Origin: Desulfatirhabdium butyrativorans DSM 18734
GTDB lineage: Bacteria; Desulfobacterota; Desulfobacteria; Desulfobacterales; Desulfatirhabdiaceae
DNA length: 64,000 nucleotides
NCBI RefSeq assembly: GCF_000429925.1
Contig: NZ_AUCU01000016.1
Coordinates: forward strand, 62,001 to 126,000
Direction: 5' to 3'
Shown here: in pieces, positions 27,032 through 35,796 of the stretch
Position numbering within the stretch: the first letter of the stretch is position 1
Layout: each line of letters begins with the position of its first letter
Translations under genes and position numbers: made by a program
Notes under the pieces: generated by a model
The model's input: the letters and a program-made list of their open reading frames with translations, nothing else
The model's database searches: none
Told to the model about the DNA's origin: nothing

Positions 27032-28057
27032 TCATTTGGCGCCTTTTTTGACCTCTTCCCGAACGAAATCGACATACTGCTTGCCTGGAAGGCCCTTCTT
27101 GTTCATGGCTTCAATATATCCCTGGGTTACCGGCTCAACGGCGGCAACCCATCGGGCATCCTCTTCGGCGGAAAGACGGATGAATTTGTTTCCCAGGCTC
27201 AGGCTGTATTCAAGCCCCTCCTTGTCGCTCTGATCCCAGGCGGCCCCGTGTTTGGGAATCCACTCGGCGCTGACCTGCTCGAAAACATCCTGTACATCTT
27301 TCGGAAGGGATTTCCACCGATCCAGATTCATCACAACGTACTGGCCGGCGGAATACCCGATGCCATAGCAGCCGATCGTGTATTTGATGACCTCCGCCTG
27401 TTTCCAGCCTTTCAGCGCCTCCGATCCAACGAAGGTAGCGTCGGCGACTCCCTTCTGAAGGGCTTCGTATACACCGCTGATGGGCAGGGACACAGGAACG
27501 GCCCCCAAAGCGGTTACCATATCCGCATTGAAGCCGTAGGAACGGATTTTCAAGCCTTTCAGATCTTCCAGACGGTTGATTTCCTTTTTGCTGTGCAGGA
27601 TGCCCGGGCCGTGGGCATGGAGATACAACACCTTGACCTTGTTCAATTCTTCCGGCTTGAACTTCTGGTAAAACGCATTGATGACACGTGTCGCCGTCTT
27701 GCCGTCCGGGTATCCATTCGGAAGATCGATCACCTCCATGGCCGGGAAGACCCCGCGGCTGTATCCGAATACCGACATGCCGATATCGGCGATCCCTTTC
27801 AAGACACCATCGTAGATCTGGGGACCGTTCAAAAGGCCGCCGCCGCCGTAATAGGTAATCTTGACCTTTCCATTCGTTCGGGCTTCCACCTCTTTCGCCC
27901 ACGCTTCGGCAAGTTTTCCCTGTTCATGCATCGGCGGGAAGAAATTGGCGTAGGCCAATTCGATGGTGGCTGCTGTTGCGGACTGGATCAATGGCATCCA
28001 CATCAGGCCGAACGAAAATAAACAACTCCATGCCAGGGTCATCAGGTTACGTCTCAT
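27032..28057 (-). CDS. TRAP transporter substrate-binding protein (DctP family)
   Basis: 341 residues with a signal peptide (about 1-30, ending SATAA). The mature domain begins IELAYANFFPPMHEQGKLAE and contains the DctP signature region LHAHGPGILHSKKEINRLED followed by LKGLKIRSYG, whose arginine normally binds the substrate carboxylate. It would capture an organic acid in the periplasm. Matching permeases DctQ and DctM are encoded divergently at 31725-33553, on the other side of the regulator. The carboxylate is unknown. Confidence 0.9.
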   Translation of the reverse strand: MRRNLMTLAWSCLFSFGLMWMPLIQSATAATIELAYANFFPPMHEQGKLAEAWAKEVEARTNGKVKITYYGGGGLLNGPQIYDGVLKGIADIGMSVFGYSRGVFPAMEVIDLPNGYPDGKTATRVINAFYQKFKPEELNKVKVLYLHAHGPGILHSKKEINRLEDLKGLKIRSYGFNADMVTALGAVPVSLPISGVYEALQKGVADATFVGSEALKGWKQAEVIKYTIGCYGIGYSAGQYVVMNLDRWKSLPKDVQDVFEQVSAEWIPKHGAAWDQSDKEGLEYSLSLGNKFIRLSAEEDARWVAAVEPVTQGYIEAMNKKGLPGKQYVDFVREEVKKGAK

Positions 28058-28123
28058 CGTCTGTCTCCTTCTTCATGATGGGGGTTTGGGGCCGGTCACT
28101 TCAAGAAAAGACTCCGGTACTGC

Positions 28124-28382
28124 CGGAGGGCAGGCAATTTTGCGATACAGCGTGAAATCCTGTGGAACACAGGACAGCCGCCCGATATCGTAAGGGCCGG
28201 GCGGATCCGGGTCCATCAATAAAAGCCGAATCCAATGAATGAGGGGTTTATATCGTGCTTTTTCCTGGAGAACGCCCGGCCCGACGATCTCCGGCGGCTT
28301 CAGACAAGTTCCCGCTGCATCGCAAAACAGCCTGCCCTCCAGCTCAGGTTGTACCCAAAACGGGTTTTCCGTTCAGGCACTA
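28124..28382. repeat. TAGTGCCTGAACGG element, copy E (about 259 bp, left end lost)
   Basis: Same orientation and core as copy B (GATATCGTAAGGGC, AATGAATGAGGGGTTTATAT), ending in TTTTCCGTTCAGGCACTA. The left terminal repeat is missing; homology begins near CCGGAGGGCAGGCAATTTTG. It separates the DUF3237 gene from the TRAP binding-protein gene, so these two are probably not one transcript. The rest of the gap (28058-28123) shows only the ribosome site of the binding-protein gene. Confidence 0.85.
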
Positions 28383-28408
28383 TGTAAAACGAGATTCCCA
28401 ATGCCATG

Positions 28409-28894
28409 CTACAAGACTTCATATACCGTAATAACGACATGGTTTGGATGACGTTCTCCGGATGCCACGGCAACGGTGGTATTCAGCCAGGCAAGCGAGG
28501 GGTCTCCGGTCTCGAGAACCGGGACCGTCCGGAAATAGTAGAGATCCGGTGAAACATCCATACCTGCAACCAGTCGTTCGATGATTTCCCGAGGGCCGTG
28601 CCGAAGCCCACGGTTGGTAACGGAGATGAGCTGGCCCTCTTCCGTCTCCAGGGTATAGCGGGCTTCCACTTCGAGCGTTCCGTCCAACCGGACGACCTGC
28701 CAGTCCGCACCGCCTGGCAGAACCCGCCCTCGGATCCGGGGACCGGAAAACCTGCCTCCAAGAATCGGGACCACGCGGCGAAAGCCCGCAGGCGTGTTGC
28801 CAATCACCAACGGAGCACCGACCTCTATCAAGGACGAGTAGAGCAGCCGAAGTGCCGGCATCGCTGCAACGGGAACATCCGTATTCGTTTTCAT
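28409..28894 (-). CDS. DUF3237 family protein
   Basis: 161 residues from the ATG at 28894, which has AGGAGGG 6 bases upstream. The sequence shows the DUF3237 pattern: LIEVGAPLVIGNTPAGFRRV, then GGRFSGPRIRGRVLPGGADW with the RLDGTLEVEARYTLET strand pair, and FRTVPVLETGDPSLAWLN near the end. The fold is a lipocalin-like barrel. Catalytic role unknown; members often sit in aromatic or organic-acid degradation clusters. It lies 31 bp after the FadR-type regulator gene. Confidence 0.85.
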   Translation of the reverse strand: MKTNTDVPVAAMPALRLLYSSLIEVGAPLVIGNTPAGFRRVVPILGGRFSGPRIRGRVLPGGADWQVVRLDGTLEVEARYTLETEEGQLISVTNRGLRHGPREIIERLVAGMDVSPDLYYFRTVPVLETGDPSLAWLNTTVAVASGERHPNHVVITVYEVL

Positions 28895-28925
28895 GCAATT
28901 CCCTCCTGTTGGGCTGAATGCTTCC

Positions 28926-29654
28926 CTACTCCTGAACGATCTGCCGCCTGTACGTCTTTTCCATTTCAATCAGATTCTGTGAAAACTGCCGCAAATGCTC
29001 TGCCATTTCACGGGCTGCTTCTTCTTCGTTCCGGGAAATGACGGCCTGAATGACCCGGAGGTGTTCACCCGGACCGTGAAGCAGATCGTGGTTCGATGCC
29101 ACCTTCAGAACGACTTCGGCGGTCAACAGGAGCATGGATCGGACGATCGCCTCGAAAAACGGATTTCCGCAAATCTTGGCCAACGCCTTGTGTACACGGG
29201 TCAATCGATCGATTCGATCTTCATAGGATACGTAATCGACATGTTCTTCCTTTTCCAGATTCAGCAGCATATCCATCTGGGAAGGATCGAAATGTTTGGC
29301 TGCCAGACGAGCCACTTCCGGTTCGACGTGCATTCGAACCTGAGCAATGTCTTTCATGGACAACTTGTTCGTCTTGAAGAGGTCCAGGAATGCATTCCCT
29401 ACCTGGTTGAACCCCAGATCGGTCACATAGGCCCCTCCGGCAGGCCCTTGCCGTATGAGAACAAACCCGCGCAATTCGAGCGCCCGGATTGCTTCACGGA
29501 TTACCCCGCGACTGACCTGAAATTCTTCGCAGAGCTCCCGCTCGGAAGGCAATTTTTCGCCCGGTTTGAATCGGCTGGTCAGAATCGCCCCTTTCAGTTG
29601 ATCCAATACTTTTTCATAGATCCGATCCGTTTTGATCGGCTTGAAATGTTTCAT
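28926..29654 (-). CDS. FadR/GntR family transcriptional regulator
   Basis: 242 residues: an N-terminal GntR winged helix (RFKPGEKLPSERELCEEF, SRGVIREAIRALELRGFV) and a C-terminal all-helical FCD domain with the metal-binding D/H residues (RMHVEPEVARLA, DRLTRVHKALAKICGNPFF). Such regulators usually repress catabolic genes and are released by an organic-acid or acyl-CoA ligand. The adjacent divergent region has TTGG/CCAA half-sites over a promoter. Likely targets are this gene, DUF3237 and the TRAP genes and ligase on the + strand. Confidence 0.9.
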   Translation of the reverse strand: MKHFKPIKTDRIYEKVLDQLKGAILTSRFKPGEKLPSERELCEEFQVSRGVIREAIRALELRGFVLIRQGPAGGAYVTDLGFNQVGNAFLDLFKTNKLSMKDIAQVRMHVEPEVARLAAKHFDPSQMDMLLNLEKEEHVDYVSYEDRIDRLTRVHKALAKICGNPFFEAIVRSMLLLTAEVVLKVASNHDLLHGPGEHLRVIQAVISRNEEEAAREMAEHLRQFSQNLIEMEKTYRRQIVQE

Positions 29655-29671
29655 GGCTGACCCCCATTATT

Positions 29672-29715
29672 GCCAAAAAATTGGCTTGACATTAAACATT
29701 AGACCAAACTATATA
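29672..29715 (+). promoter_or_regulatory. promoter with TTGG/CCAA half-sites, likely FadR-type operator
   Basis: TTGACA (29686-29691), 18 bp and TATATA (29710-29715) form a good + strand promoter pointing to the acyl-CoA ligase. Around the -35 lie GCCAA (29672-29676), TTGGC (29681-29685) and ACCAA (29703-29707), half-sites of the kind bound by FadR-family dimers. The regulator gene begins just to the left. Confidence 0.45.
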
Positions 29716-30121
29716 TGGCTCAGTCAAGTAAAAAATGCTCACTGACTGAATGAACATTATTTATCATGAAAATACACCAATGGTCATTGGTTAGCCTGTA
29801 GGGGCGACCGGCTGTAGGGGCGACCGGCCGGTCGCCCCTACGCTGGACATCGTAGGCCAACGTTTCGGAGTCCATTTTTCGCAGGAATCGCCCATGCAGC
29901 CGGGGCTGCACCCCGGTTAATGAAAGTCGCAGGAGCAAACTACAAACAATGGGAGCCATCCGCTTTCTTCTGACTTCTGACTCCTGACTCCTGATATTCG
30001 ATTTTCGAAGGAATGACTACCGGATTTTTATCCCCAGGGGCGGCTGCCCTCGTTATGAGCATTGATTGGTTTTTCGGCATGAACCCCACTGCCGAAAGAA
30101 CCCTTATTCGGATGGTCAACC
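29716..30121. other. long leader/intergenic region with palindromes
   Basis: About 400 bp without a gene. It holds a perfect 28-bp palindrome (29814-29841) preceded by a half copy, and GCAGCCGGGGCTGCACCCCGG near 29895-29915. No coding potential is seen, and no second promoter is obvious before the ligase ATG. Confidence 0.5.
29814..29841. repeat. 28-bp perfect palindrome centred on GACCGGCCGGTC
   Basis: GTAGGGGCGACC followed by GGCCGGTCGCCCCTAC reads the same on both strands. A half copy (TGTAGGGGCGACCGGC) sits directly to the left. A nearly identical palindrome occurs at 54534-54563. Confidence 0.8.
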
Positions 30122-31612
30122 ATGAATCTCGCGTTTATTTTGAAACAGTCCGCATCGTGGTTCGGCAATAGGCCGGCATTGATCGAGAAGGATACCCACA
30201 TCACCTATCAGGAATTGGACGCCCGAAGTGGCCGCATCGCATCTGCTCTCCTGAACCTTGGAATTCATCCGGGCGATACGGTTGGCATCTGCGCTCCCAA
30301 TTCGATCGAATGGGTCGTTTCCTACTTTGGCATCATGAAGGCGGGTGCGGTTGCAGCCACTTTTCCAAATGCCGCAAGGGGAACCGAACTGAAGCAACTG
30401 ATACACGAGGTCAAACCCCGGATGATCTTCGCTTCGCCGGAGCATTTGAGCGACCTCCGGGATATCCAAACCTCCGGCATTTTGGAGCGCATCATCTGTC
30501 CCGACGGGGATCTGGATGTTCAGCGTTTAATGGCATCCGGTTCCGATGCCTTTGATATCGTTGACCGGGATCGGGACGATGCCTGCGCGATTCTCTTCAC
30601 GGGAGGAACCACCGGCATCCCGAAAGGAGCCGTCCTCAGCCACGAAAACATCCTGACTTCCATTCAGAACGTGGTATTCAACGAACGATCTCGGGAAACC
30701 GACTGCGCCCTCTGTTTTCTTCCCTTAAACCATGTCTTCGGTCAGATCCATATCCTCGATGCCACCCTGCTCAGCGGAGGATGCGTCGAGCTCATGCCCG
30801 CCTTCGACATGGAACGCATCCTTGAGATGCTTTCGATGGGTCGCATCACCAAACTCTTTGCCGTACCCACCGTGTATGCCAGGTTGCTCTCCCTGCCGTC
30901 CCTGAAAGAAACCCTCGGAGCGGTGCAGTACTGCTTTTCCGCGGCTGCCAGCATGGCGGCCGAGATGGTTCGACAATGGAAGGATCTTACGGGACTTGCC
31001 ATTCATGAGGCTTACGGCATGACGGAAAGCGCCTCCATGGTCACCTATAACCATTATCGGCGCCATGTGATCGGATCCGTCGGAACGCCCGTGGGTACCG
31101 TCGAAGTGCAGATTCGGGATATGGATGGTCGCAGGATTGGAATGGGACAGACGGGGGAAATTTGTATCCGGGGCCGCAACATCATGCGGGGATATCTCAA
31201 CCGGCCGGAGGAGACACAGGCCGTGTTCTGGGGAGACTGGTTTCGAAGCGGCGATCTGGGCATGCTGGATGAAAATGGCTATCTGTATATTGTCGATCGA
31301 CTGAAGGATATGATCATCACAGGCGGCGAAAACGTTTATCCCCGAGAAGTGGAAGATCGGCTGTACGGCCGGCCGGAAATCCAGGAGTGCGCGGTTATCG
31401 GAGTGCCGGATCCGGAATGGGGAGAGCGGGTAACGGCCTTCATCGTCGGCAGGCCGGGGTTTACAGTCGATCCACAGGCCCTCAAGGCCAGCCTGAAATC
31501 CTGCCTGGCACCGTTCAAGGTACCCAAGGAATTCCGCATCGTCGACGCGCTTCCCAAAAGCCCATCCGGCAAAATCCTAAAAAGGTCCCTTCGTGAGGGA
31601 CAACATCGATGA
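30122..31612 (+). CDS. acyl-CoA ligase (ANL superfamily)
   Basis: 496 residues. The phosphate-binding loop is LFTGGTTGIPKGA, and the A5-A8 motifs are AYGMTESASMV, WFRSGDLGMLDENGYLYIVDR and KDMIITGGENVYPREVE. The C-terminal catalytic lysine is in LPKSPSGKILKR. The reaction is carboxylate + ATP + CoA to acyl-CoA + AMP + PPi. It heads a + strand run with TRAP permeases and an acyl-CoA dehydrogenase, so it probably activates the imported acid. Substrate specificity is not predictable from the sequence. Confidence 0.92.
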   Translation: MNLAFILKQSASWFGNRPALIEKDTHITYQELDARSGRIASALLNLGIHPGDTVGICAPNSIEWVVSYFGIMKAGAVAATFPNAARGTELKQLIHEVKPRMIFASPEHLSDLRDIQTSGILERIICPDGDLDVQRLMASGSDAFDIVDRDRDDACAILFTGGTTGIPKGAVLSHENILTSIQNVVFNERSRETDCALCFLPLNHVFGQIHILDATLLSGGCVELMPAFDMERILEMLSMGRITKLFAVPTVYARLLSLPSLKETLGAVQYCFSAAASMAAEMVRQWKDLTGLAIHEAYGMTESASMVTYNHYRRHVIGSVGTPVGTVEVQIRDMDGRRIGMGQTGEICIRGRNIMRGYLNRPEETQAVFWGDWFRSGDLGMLDENGYLYIVDRLKDMIITGGENVYPREVEDRLYGRPEIQECAVIGVPDPEWGERVTAFIVGRPGFTVDPQALKASLKSCLAPFKVPKEFRIVDALPKSPSGKILKRSLREGQHR

Positions 31613-31724
31613 ACGATCGGAATACGATTCCTGAAGGTCCACGCGATCCTGCCGTTTGCCGATCGAGTGCATCGGAAACGACCCATCGCCAGGGCAACCG
31701 TAAAGGATTCGAAAAGGAAGGATC

Positions 31725-32255
31725 ATGATCGCTTTTCTGGAAATCCAAACCAACAGGATTGCCGTAATCCTGTACTGGATTGCAGGTGCCGCCATCGTCG
31801 CGATGATGCTGCTCACCTGCGCCGACGTGCTGCTCCGCTATGCCGTCACACTGCACCAGTCCATCGGATGGTCATTGCTTTCCGGTTTGAAACCGATACC
31901 GGGGACCTTCGAGCTTGCGAGCTTCCTGGGCGCGGTCGCAGCCGCCTGCGCCATGGCCCATACGGCCATCAAAAAAGGTCATGTTGCCGTCAGTTTCGCC
32001 GTCGAGCTGCTCCCTGAAAGGTACCGGAGGATCATGGAGGGCTTGACCCACACCTTCTCGCTGCTTCTGTTCGTTCTTCTGTCCTGGCAGGCGTTTGTCT
32101 ATGGAGGCAATCTCCGGGAGTCGGGAGAAGTGTCCCCCACGCTGCAGCTTCCTTTCTACATTTTCGTATATGGAATCGGCGTTGCGTCGATAGCGGTCTG
32201 TCTCGTCCTATCGCTTGACCTGGTAAAAATCTTTCGGAGGATAGACAACACATGA
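31725..32255 (+). CDS. TRAP transporter small permease (DctQ)
   Basis: 176 residues with four membrane helices, at about 12-34, 60-80, 100-120 and 143-165. The stretch FLGAVAAACAMAHTAIKKGH and VAVSFAVELLP is the typical DctQ loop motif (GHV.V). It forms the membrane complex with DctM and overlaps its gene by 4 bp. A GGAAGG lies before the ATG. Together with the binding protein at 27032-28057 it probably makes one importer. Confidence 0.88.
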   Translation: MIAFLEIQTNRIAVILYWIAGAAIVAMMLLTCADVLLRYAVTLHQSIGWSLLSGLKPIPGTFELASFLGAVAAACAMAHTAIKKGHVAVSFAVELLPERYRRIMEGLTHTFSLLLFVLLSWQAFVYGGNLRESGEVSPTLQLPFYIFVYGIGVASIAVCLVLSLDLVKIFRRIDNT

Positions 32256-33553
32256 GTCTGATGACTATCGGCGTGCTGGGGATTGTCGTTCTGATCGCGC
32301 TGTTGTTTTCGAATATGCCGGTTGGATTCGTCATGGGATTTATCGGATTTCTCGGGTTTTGGTACGTGCGGGGGCTCGAAGCCGGTCTGAGCCTGCTGAT
32401 CCGGGATTTCTTCGAAGTGTTTTCCTCCTACGGCCTTACCGTAATTCCCCTGTTCGTCTTCATGGGGCAGATCGCCTTCTATTCGGGTATCAGCAGAAGG
32501 CTCTACGATGCCGCATACATCCTCATCGGCAACCGTCCCGGCGGACTTGCCATCGCGACGATCGGCGCCTGCGCAGGATTTTCCGCCATCTGCGGGTCCA
32601 CCAACGCTACAGCGGCCACCATGGCCACGGTGACCATCCCGGAAATGAGACGCTACCACTATGATCTGGGGCTCGCCAGCGGAACGGTCGCGGCCGCGGG
32701 AAGTCTCGGCATCCTGATTCCGCCCAGCGTCATTTTTATCGTGTACGGCATTCTGACCGAGCAGTCCATCGGCAAACTGTTTGCGGCGGGAATTCTTCCC
32801 GGAATTCTTCTCGCTTCGCTCTTTGTCCTGACGGTCTATATCCGGGTACGCAGGCATCCGCATCTGGCTCCTTGTGGTCCGAGCAGCTCATCCGTCGAAA
32901 AATGGCAGGCCTTTACCGGTTTCATCGAAACCTTTTTCATTTTCGGTCTTGTCATGGGAGGCATTTTCTTCGGGCTGTTCACACCCACCGAAGCAGCCGG
33001 CATTGGCGCCTTTCTCACCCTGCTTGTTGCCTTGATCCGCAGGAATCTGACATGGCAGGGGTTTGTCCGATCCCTTGCTGACACGACCCGTATCAGTTGC
33101 ATGGTCATGGTGATTGTCGCCGGTGCCATCGTATTCGGGCATTTCATGGCCGTAACCCGTCTTCCATACGATCTGGCCAATTGGGTGGCCGGCCTTCCCC
33201 TGCCTGCTTTCGTCATCGTCTGCCTGATCATCCTCGTCTACATCATGGGCGGCTGTTTCATGGACTCCCTCGCCATGATCATCCTGACGGTGCCCATTTT
33301 CTACCCCATCATAACCAAACTCGGATTTGATCCGATATGGTTCGGTGTCGTCATCGTGCTGATTACGGAAATGGGGGTCATTACCCCGCCGGTAGGTGTC
33401 AACGTATATGTCGTATACGGTGTGGCAAAGGACATTCCCCTGGAAACAATTTTCCGGGGGGTTATGCCCATGCTCTTGGCTCTGATTGTGTGCAACCTCC
33501 TTATTCTCTTCTTTCCGCAAATTGCCTTGTTTCTTCCCGGACTGATGCGATAG
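32252..33553 (+). CDS. TRAP transporter large permease (DctM)
   Basis: 433 residues, about twelve hydrophobic helices, of the DctM family. Motifs seen are FGFxSxxGLTVIPLFVFMG (here YGLTVIPLFVFMGQIA), FSAICGSTNATAATMATV, LGILIPPSVIFIVYG and MGVITPPVGVNVYVVYG. It couples sodium-driven transport of an organic acid delivered by the binding protein. It is coupled to dctQ by an ATGA overlap. Confidence 0.92.
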   Translation: MSLMTIGVLGIVVLIALLFSNMPVGFVMGFIGFLGFWYVRGLEAGLSLLIRDFFEVFSSYGLTVIPLFVFMGQIAFYSGISRRLYDAAYILIGNRPGGLAIATIGACAGFSAICGSTNATAATMATVTIPEMRRYHYDLGLASGTVAAAGSLGILIPPSVIFIVYGILTEQSIGKLFAAGILPGILLASLFVLTVYIRVRRHPHLAPCGPSSSSVEKWQAFTGFIETFFIFGLVMGGIFFGLFTPTEAAGIGAFLTLLVALIRRNLTWQGFVRSLADTTRISCMVMVIVAGAIVFGHFMAVTRLPYDLANWVAGLPLPAFVIVCLIILVYIMGGCFMDSLAMIILTVPIFYPIITKLGFDPIWFGVVIVLITEMGVITPPVGVNVYVVYGVAKDIPLETIFRGVMPMLLALIVCNLLILFFPQIALFLPGLMR

Positions 33554-33678
33554 CCCGCGCATATTGGGCCTGCTTGCAGGGAATGATGGCCTCGCGGTGT
33601 GGCCATCATCCTTCTGGACAGCCGTTCTTGGGGGGAAGATCATTGTTACGAACTCAATTCGATTGAAAGGAAATACCC

Positions 33679-35481
33679 GTGGCCCAATGGATTGCCGATC
33701 GCAGGGATGTGGCATTCGTCCTGCAGGAACAGTTTCACGCAGATGAACTTGCCAAACACGACCGATTCTCCGAGTTCAATCGCCGCACCATCGACATGAT
33801 CGTCACGGAAGCGCGAAATCTTGCCGTACAGGAAATTCTGCCGACACGCCAGATCGGAGATCGCATTGGATGCCGCTACGCGAACGGAACGGTTCAAACC
33901 CCGGATGAATTCAAGCGGGTGTGGCGGCTTCTCATGGAGGGCGGATGGTTTGCGCCGTCAGCGGATCCGAAATGTGGCGGACAGGGAATGCCGAAGCTTG
34001 TCGGCCTGGCGGCTCAGGAATACCTCTTCGGCGCGAACCTTGCGCTCATGATGGTGGCGGGCCTCAATCACGGGGCTGGAAGATTGATCGAAACCTTCGG
34101 AACAGAATCCCAAAAGCGCCGGTATCTGGAGAATGTATACAGCGGAAAATGGGCAGGAACGATGGTGCTTACGGAACCGGAAGCCGGATCGGACCTGAGC
34201 GGGCTCACAACCTCAGCCATTCAACATCCGGATGGCACCTATTCGCTTTCGGGCGCCAAGATTTTCATCAGCGGTGGGGAACAGGATTTGACCGAAAACA
34301 TCGTCTATCCCGTTCTGGCAAGGATTCAGGGGGCACCGGAAGGAAGCCGCGGGATATCGCTGTTTCTCGTCTCAAAATTCATCGTCCGTGAAGATGGAAC
34401 CCCCGGTGAGCGAAACGACATTGTCTGTACGGGAATCGAGGAGAAAATGGGCCTTCACGGAAGCCCTACCTGCTCCATGGCCCTCGGAAGCTGCGGCAAA
34501 TGCATCGGCGAGCTGTTGGGGGAACCCAATCGAGGACTTGCGGCAATGTTTCTGATGATGAACGAGGCGCGACTCATGGTGGCTTGCCAGGGACTGGTGA
34601 GTGCCTCGACATCGTATCTCTATGCCTTGTCCTATGCCAGGACACGGGTTCAGGGCAAATTCGGCTGCAACGGCAAAAGCGTTCCCATCATCCGCCATCC
34701 CGATGTTCGCAGGATGCTCTTGATCATGAAAGCCAATGTGGAAGGGATACGCAGCCTGCTCTATTATCTGGCCTGGTGTGATGATCGGCAGAAGGTTGCA
34801 TCCGATCGCTCCGAATCAAGACGGTATCGGGAGCGTATCGATCTTCTGATTCCAGTGGCGAAAAGCTATGCCACGGATCGCGCAATCGATGTATGCAACC
34901 TGGGCATCCAGGTGTACGGAGGATATGGGTATACATCGGAATACCCGGTGGAGCAGTTGTTGCGGGATGTCCGTGTCACATCAATCTATGAAGGCACAAA
35001 CGGGATTCAGGCCATCGATTTTTTGGGGAGAAAGCTTCAACTGGACGATGGACGCCTGTTTCTTGAATGGATGGATGACGTTCGGCAAACCATTGCCTGG
35101 AGCAAACGCTTCCCCTCGATCCGCCATTTGGCCGATCGGCTTGCCGATGCAGTCAATGAGCTGGATCAAACGGCACAAGAGCTGCGGAAAGCCGCTGCCA
35201 GCACACAAGCCTTATCGGCCTATTCTTTCGCAAGCCCCCTGTTGGATGCTGCCGGCGATGTCGCCGTTGGCTGGATGCTGCTTTGGCGGGCCGCCATCGC
35301 CTCCGAAAACCTGCAGAGAAAGACCGCCAAAACCGATTTCACATTCCATCAGGGTCAAATCCTGAACGCCGAATTTTTCCTTCGTACGCAACTTCCCGTC
35401 ACCATCGGAAAGCTGAGGGCAATCCAGGACGGTACGACGGCCGTGACCGACATGACGGAAACATCCTTCGGTGGGATGTGA
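33679..35481 (+). CDS. acyl-CoA dehydrogenase
   Basis: 600 residues, the long type with an extra C-terminal helical domain. It begins with GTG (33679) after GAAAGG. FAD/substrate motifs are MVLTEPEAGSDLSG, SGAKIFISGGEQDLTEN and the C-terminal ICNLGIQVYGGYGYTSEYPV-like segment (here CNLGIQVYGGYGYTSE). The catalytic glutamate is expected in IYEGTNGIQAIDFLGRK. It oxidises an acyl-CoA to the 2-enoyl-CoA and passes electrons to ETF, whose genes are not in the window. It probably follows the ligase and transporter in one pathway. Confidence 0.92.
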   Translation: MAQWIADRRDVAFVLQEQFHADELAKHDRFSEFNRRTIDMIVTEARNLAVQEILPTRQIGDRIGCRYANGTVQTPDEFKRVWRLLMEGGWFAPSADPKCGGQGMPKLVGLAAQEYLFGANLALMMVAGLNHGAGRLIETFGTESQKRRYLENVYSGKWAGTMVLTEPEAGSDLSGLTTSAIQHPDGTYSLSGAKIFISGGEQDLTENIVYPVLARIQGAPEGSRGISLFLVSKFIVREDGTPGERNDIVCTGIEEKMGLHGSPTCSMALGSCGKCIGELLGEPNRGLAAMFLMMNEARLMVACQGLVSASTSYLYALSYARTRVQGKFGCNGKSVPIIRHPDVRRMLLIMKANVEGIRSLLYYLAWCDDRQKVASDRSESRRYRERIDLLIPVAKSYATDRAIDVCNLGIQVYGGYGYTSEYPVEQLLRDVRVTSIYEGTNGIQAIDFLGRKLQLDDGRLFLEWMDDVRQTIAWSKRFPSIRHLADRLADAVNELDQTAQELRKAAASTQALSAYSFASPLLDAAGDVAVGWMLLWRAAIASENLQRKTAKTDFTFHQGQILNAEFFLRTQLPVTIGKLRAIQDGTTAVTDMTETSFGGM

Positions 35482-35675
35482 TCAGGCGAGGCTGCGCAAT
35501 CGATGTGATGAACCAAAAAGATCGTCAGAGTGTCGATATGCTCTTTTTTCTCATTGAAAGGTGAGGAAAGGGGGAGGGTGAGAAGCTCTTCCGTTGTTCC
35601 CTTGCCCCCCTTCCTCTCTTCCACGCCGTGGGGAAAATGGAAGAGGTACGTTTCGGAGGAAAAACCCATCCGGAT
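35482..35675. other. intergenic region before repeat copy F
   Basis: Between the convergent acyl-CoA dehydrogenase and ADP-forming acyl-CoA synthetase genes. No gene is seen. The only structured parts of the gap are the half-element and hairpin that follow at 35676-35747. Confidence 0.4.
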
Positions 35676-35715
35676 GGCGGGCTGCTCCGAATAGGGGTTT
35701 TCCGTTCAGACACTA
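35676..35715. repeat. TAGTGCCTGAACGG element, copy F (half, right end only)
   Basis: GGCGGGCTGCTCCGAATAGG followed by GGTTTTCCGTTCAGACACTA matches one end of the long copies, inverted. The other end is not found. Confidence 0.65.
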
Positions 35716-35716
35716 T

Positions 35717-35747
35717 GTAGCGGCCGGGTATAAAACCCGGCCGCTAC
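35717..35747. terminator. 13-bp perfect hairpin between convergent genes
   Basis: GTAGCGGCCGGGT and ACCCGGCCGCTAC are separated by ATAAA. It lies between two convergent genes and directly beside repeat copy F. It lacks a T-run, so it may slow polymerase or act as a bidirectional stop rather than be a classic rho-independent terminator. Confidence 0.4.
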
Positions 35748-35796
35748 GCTGCAGTTGATGAAATCCGCGATGCGTCTTTCGAATGGTGGCGTGTTT

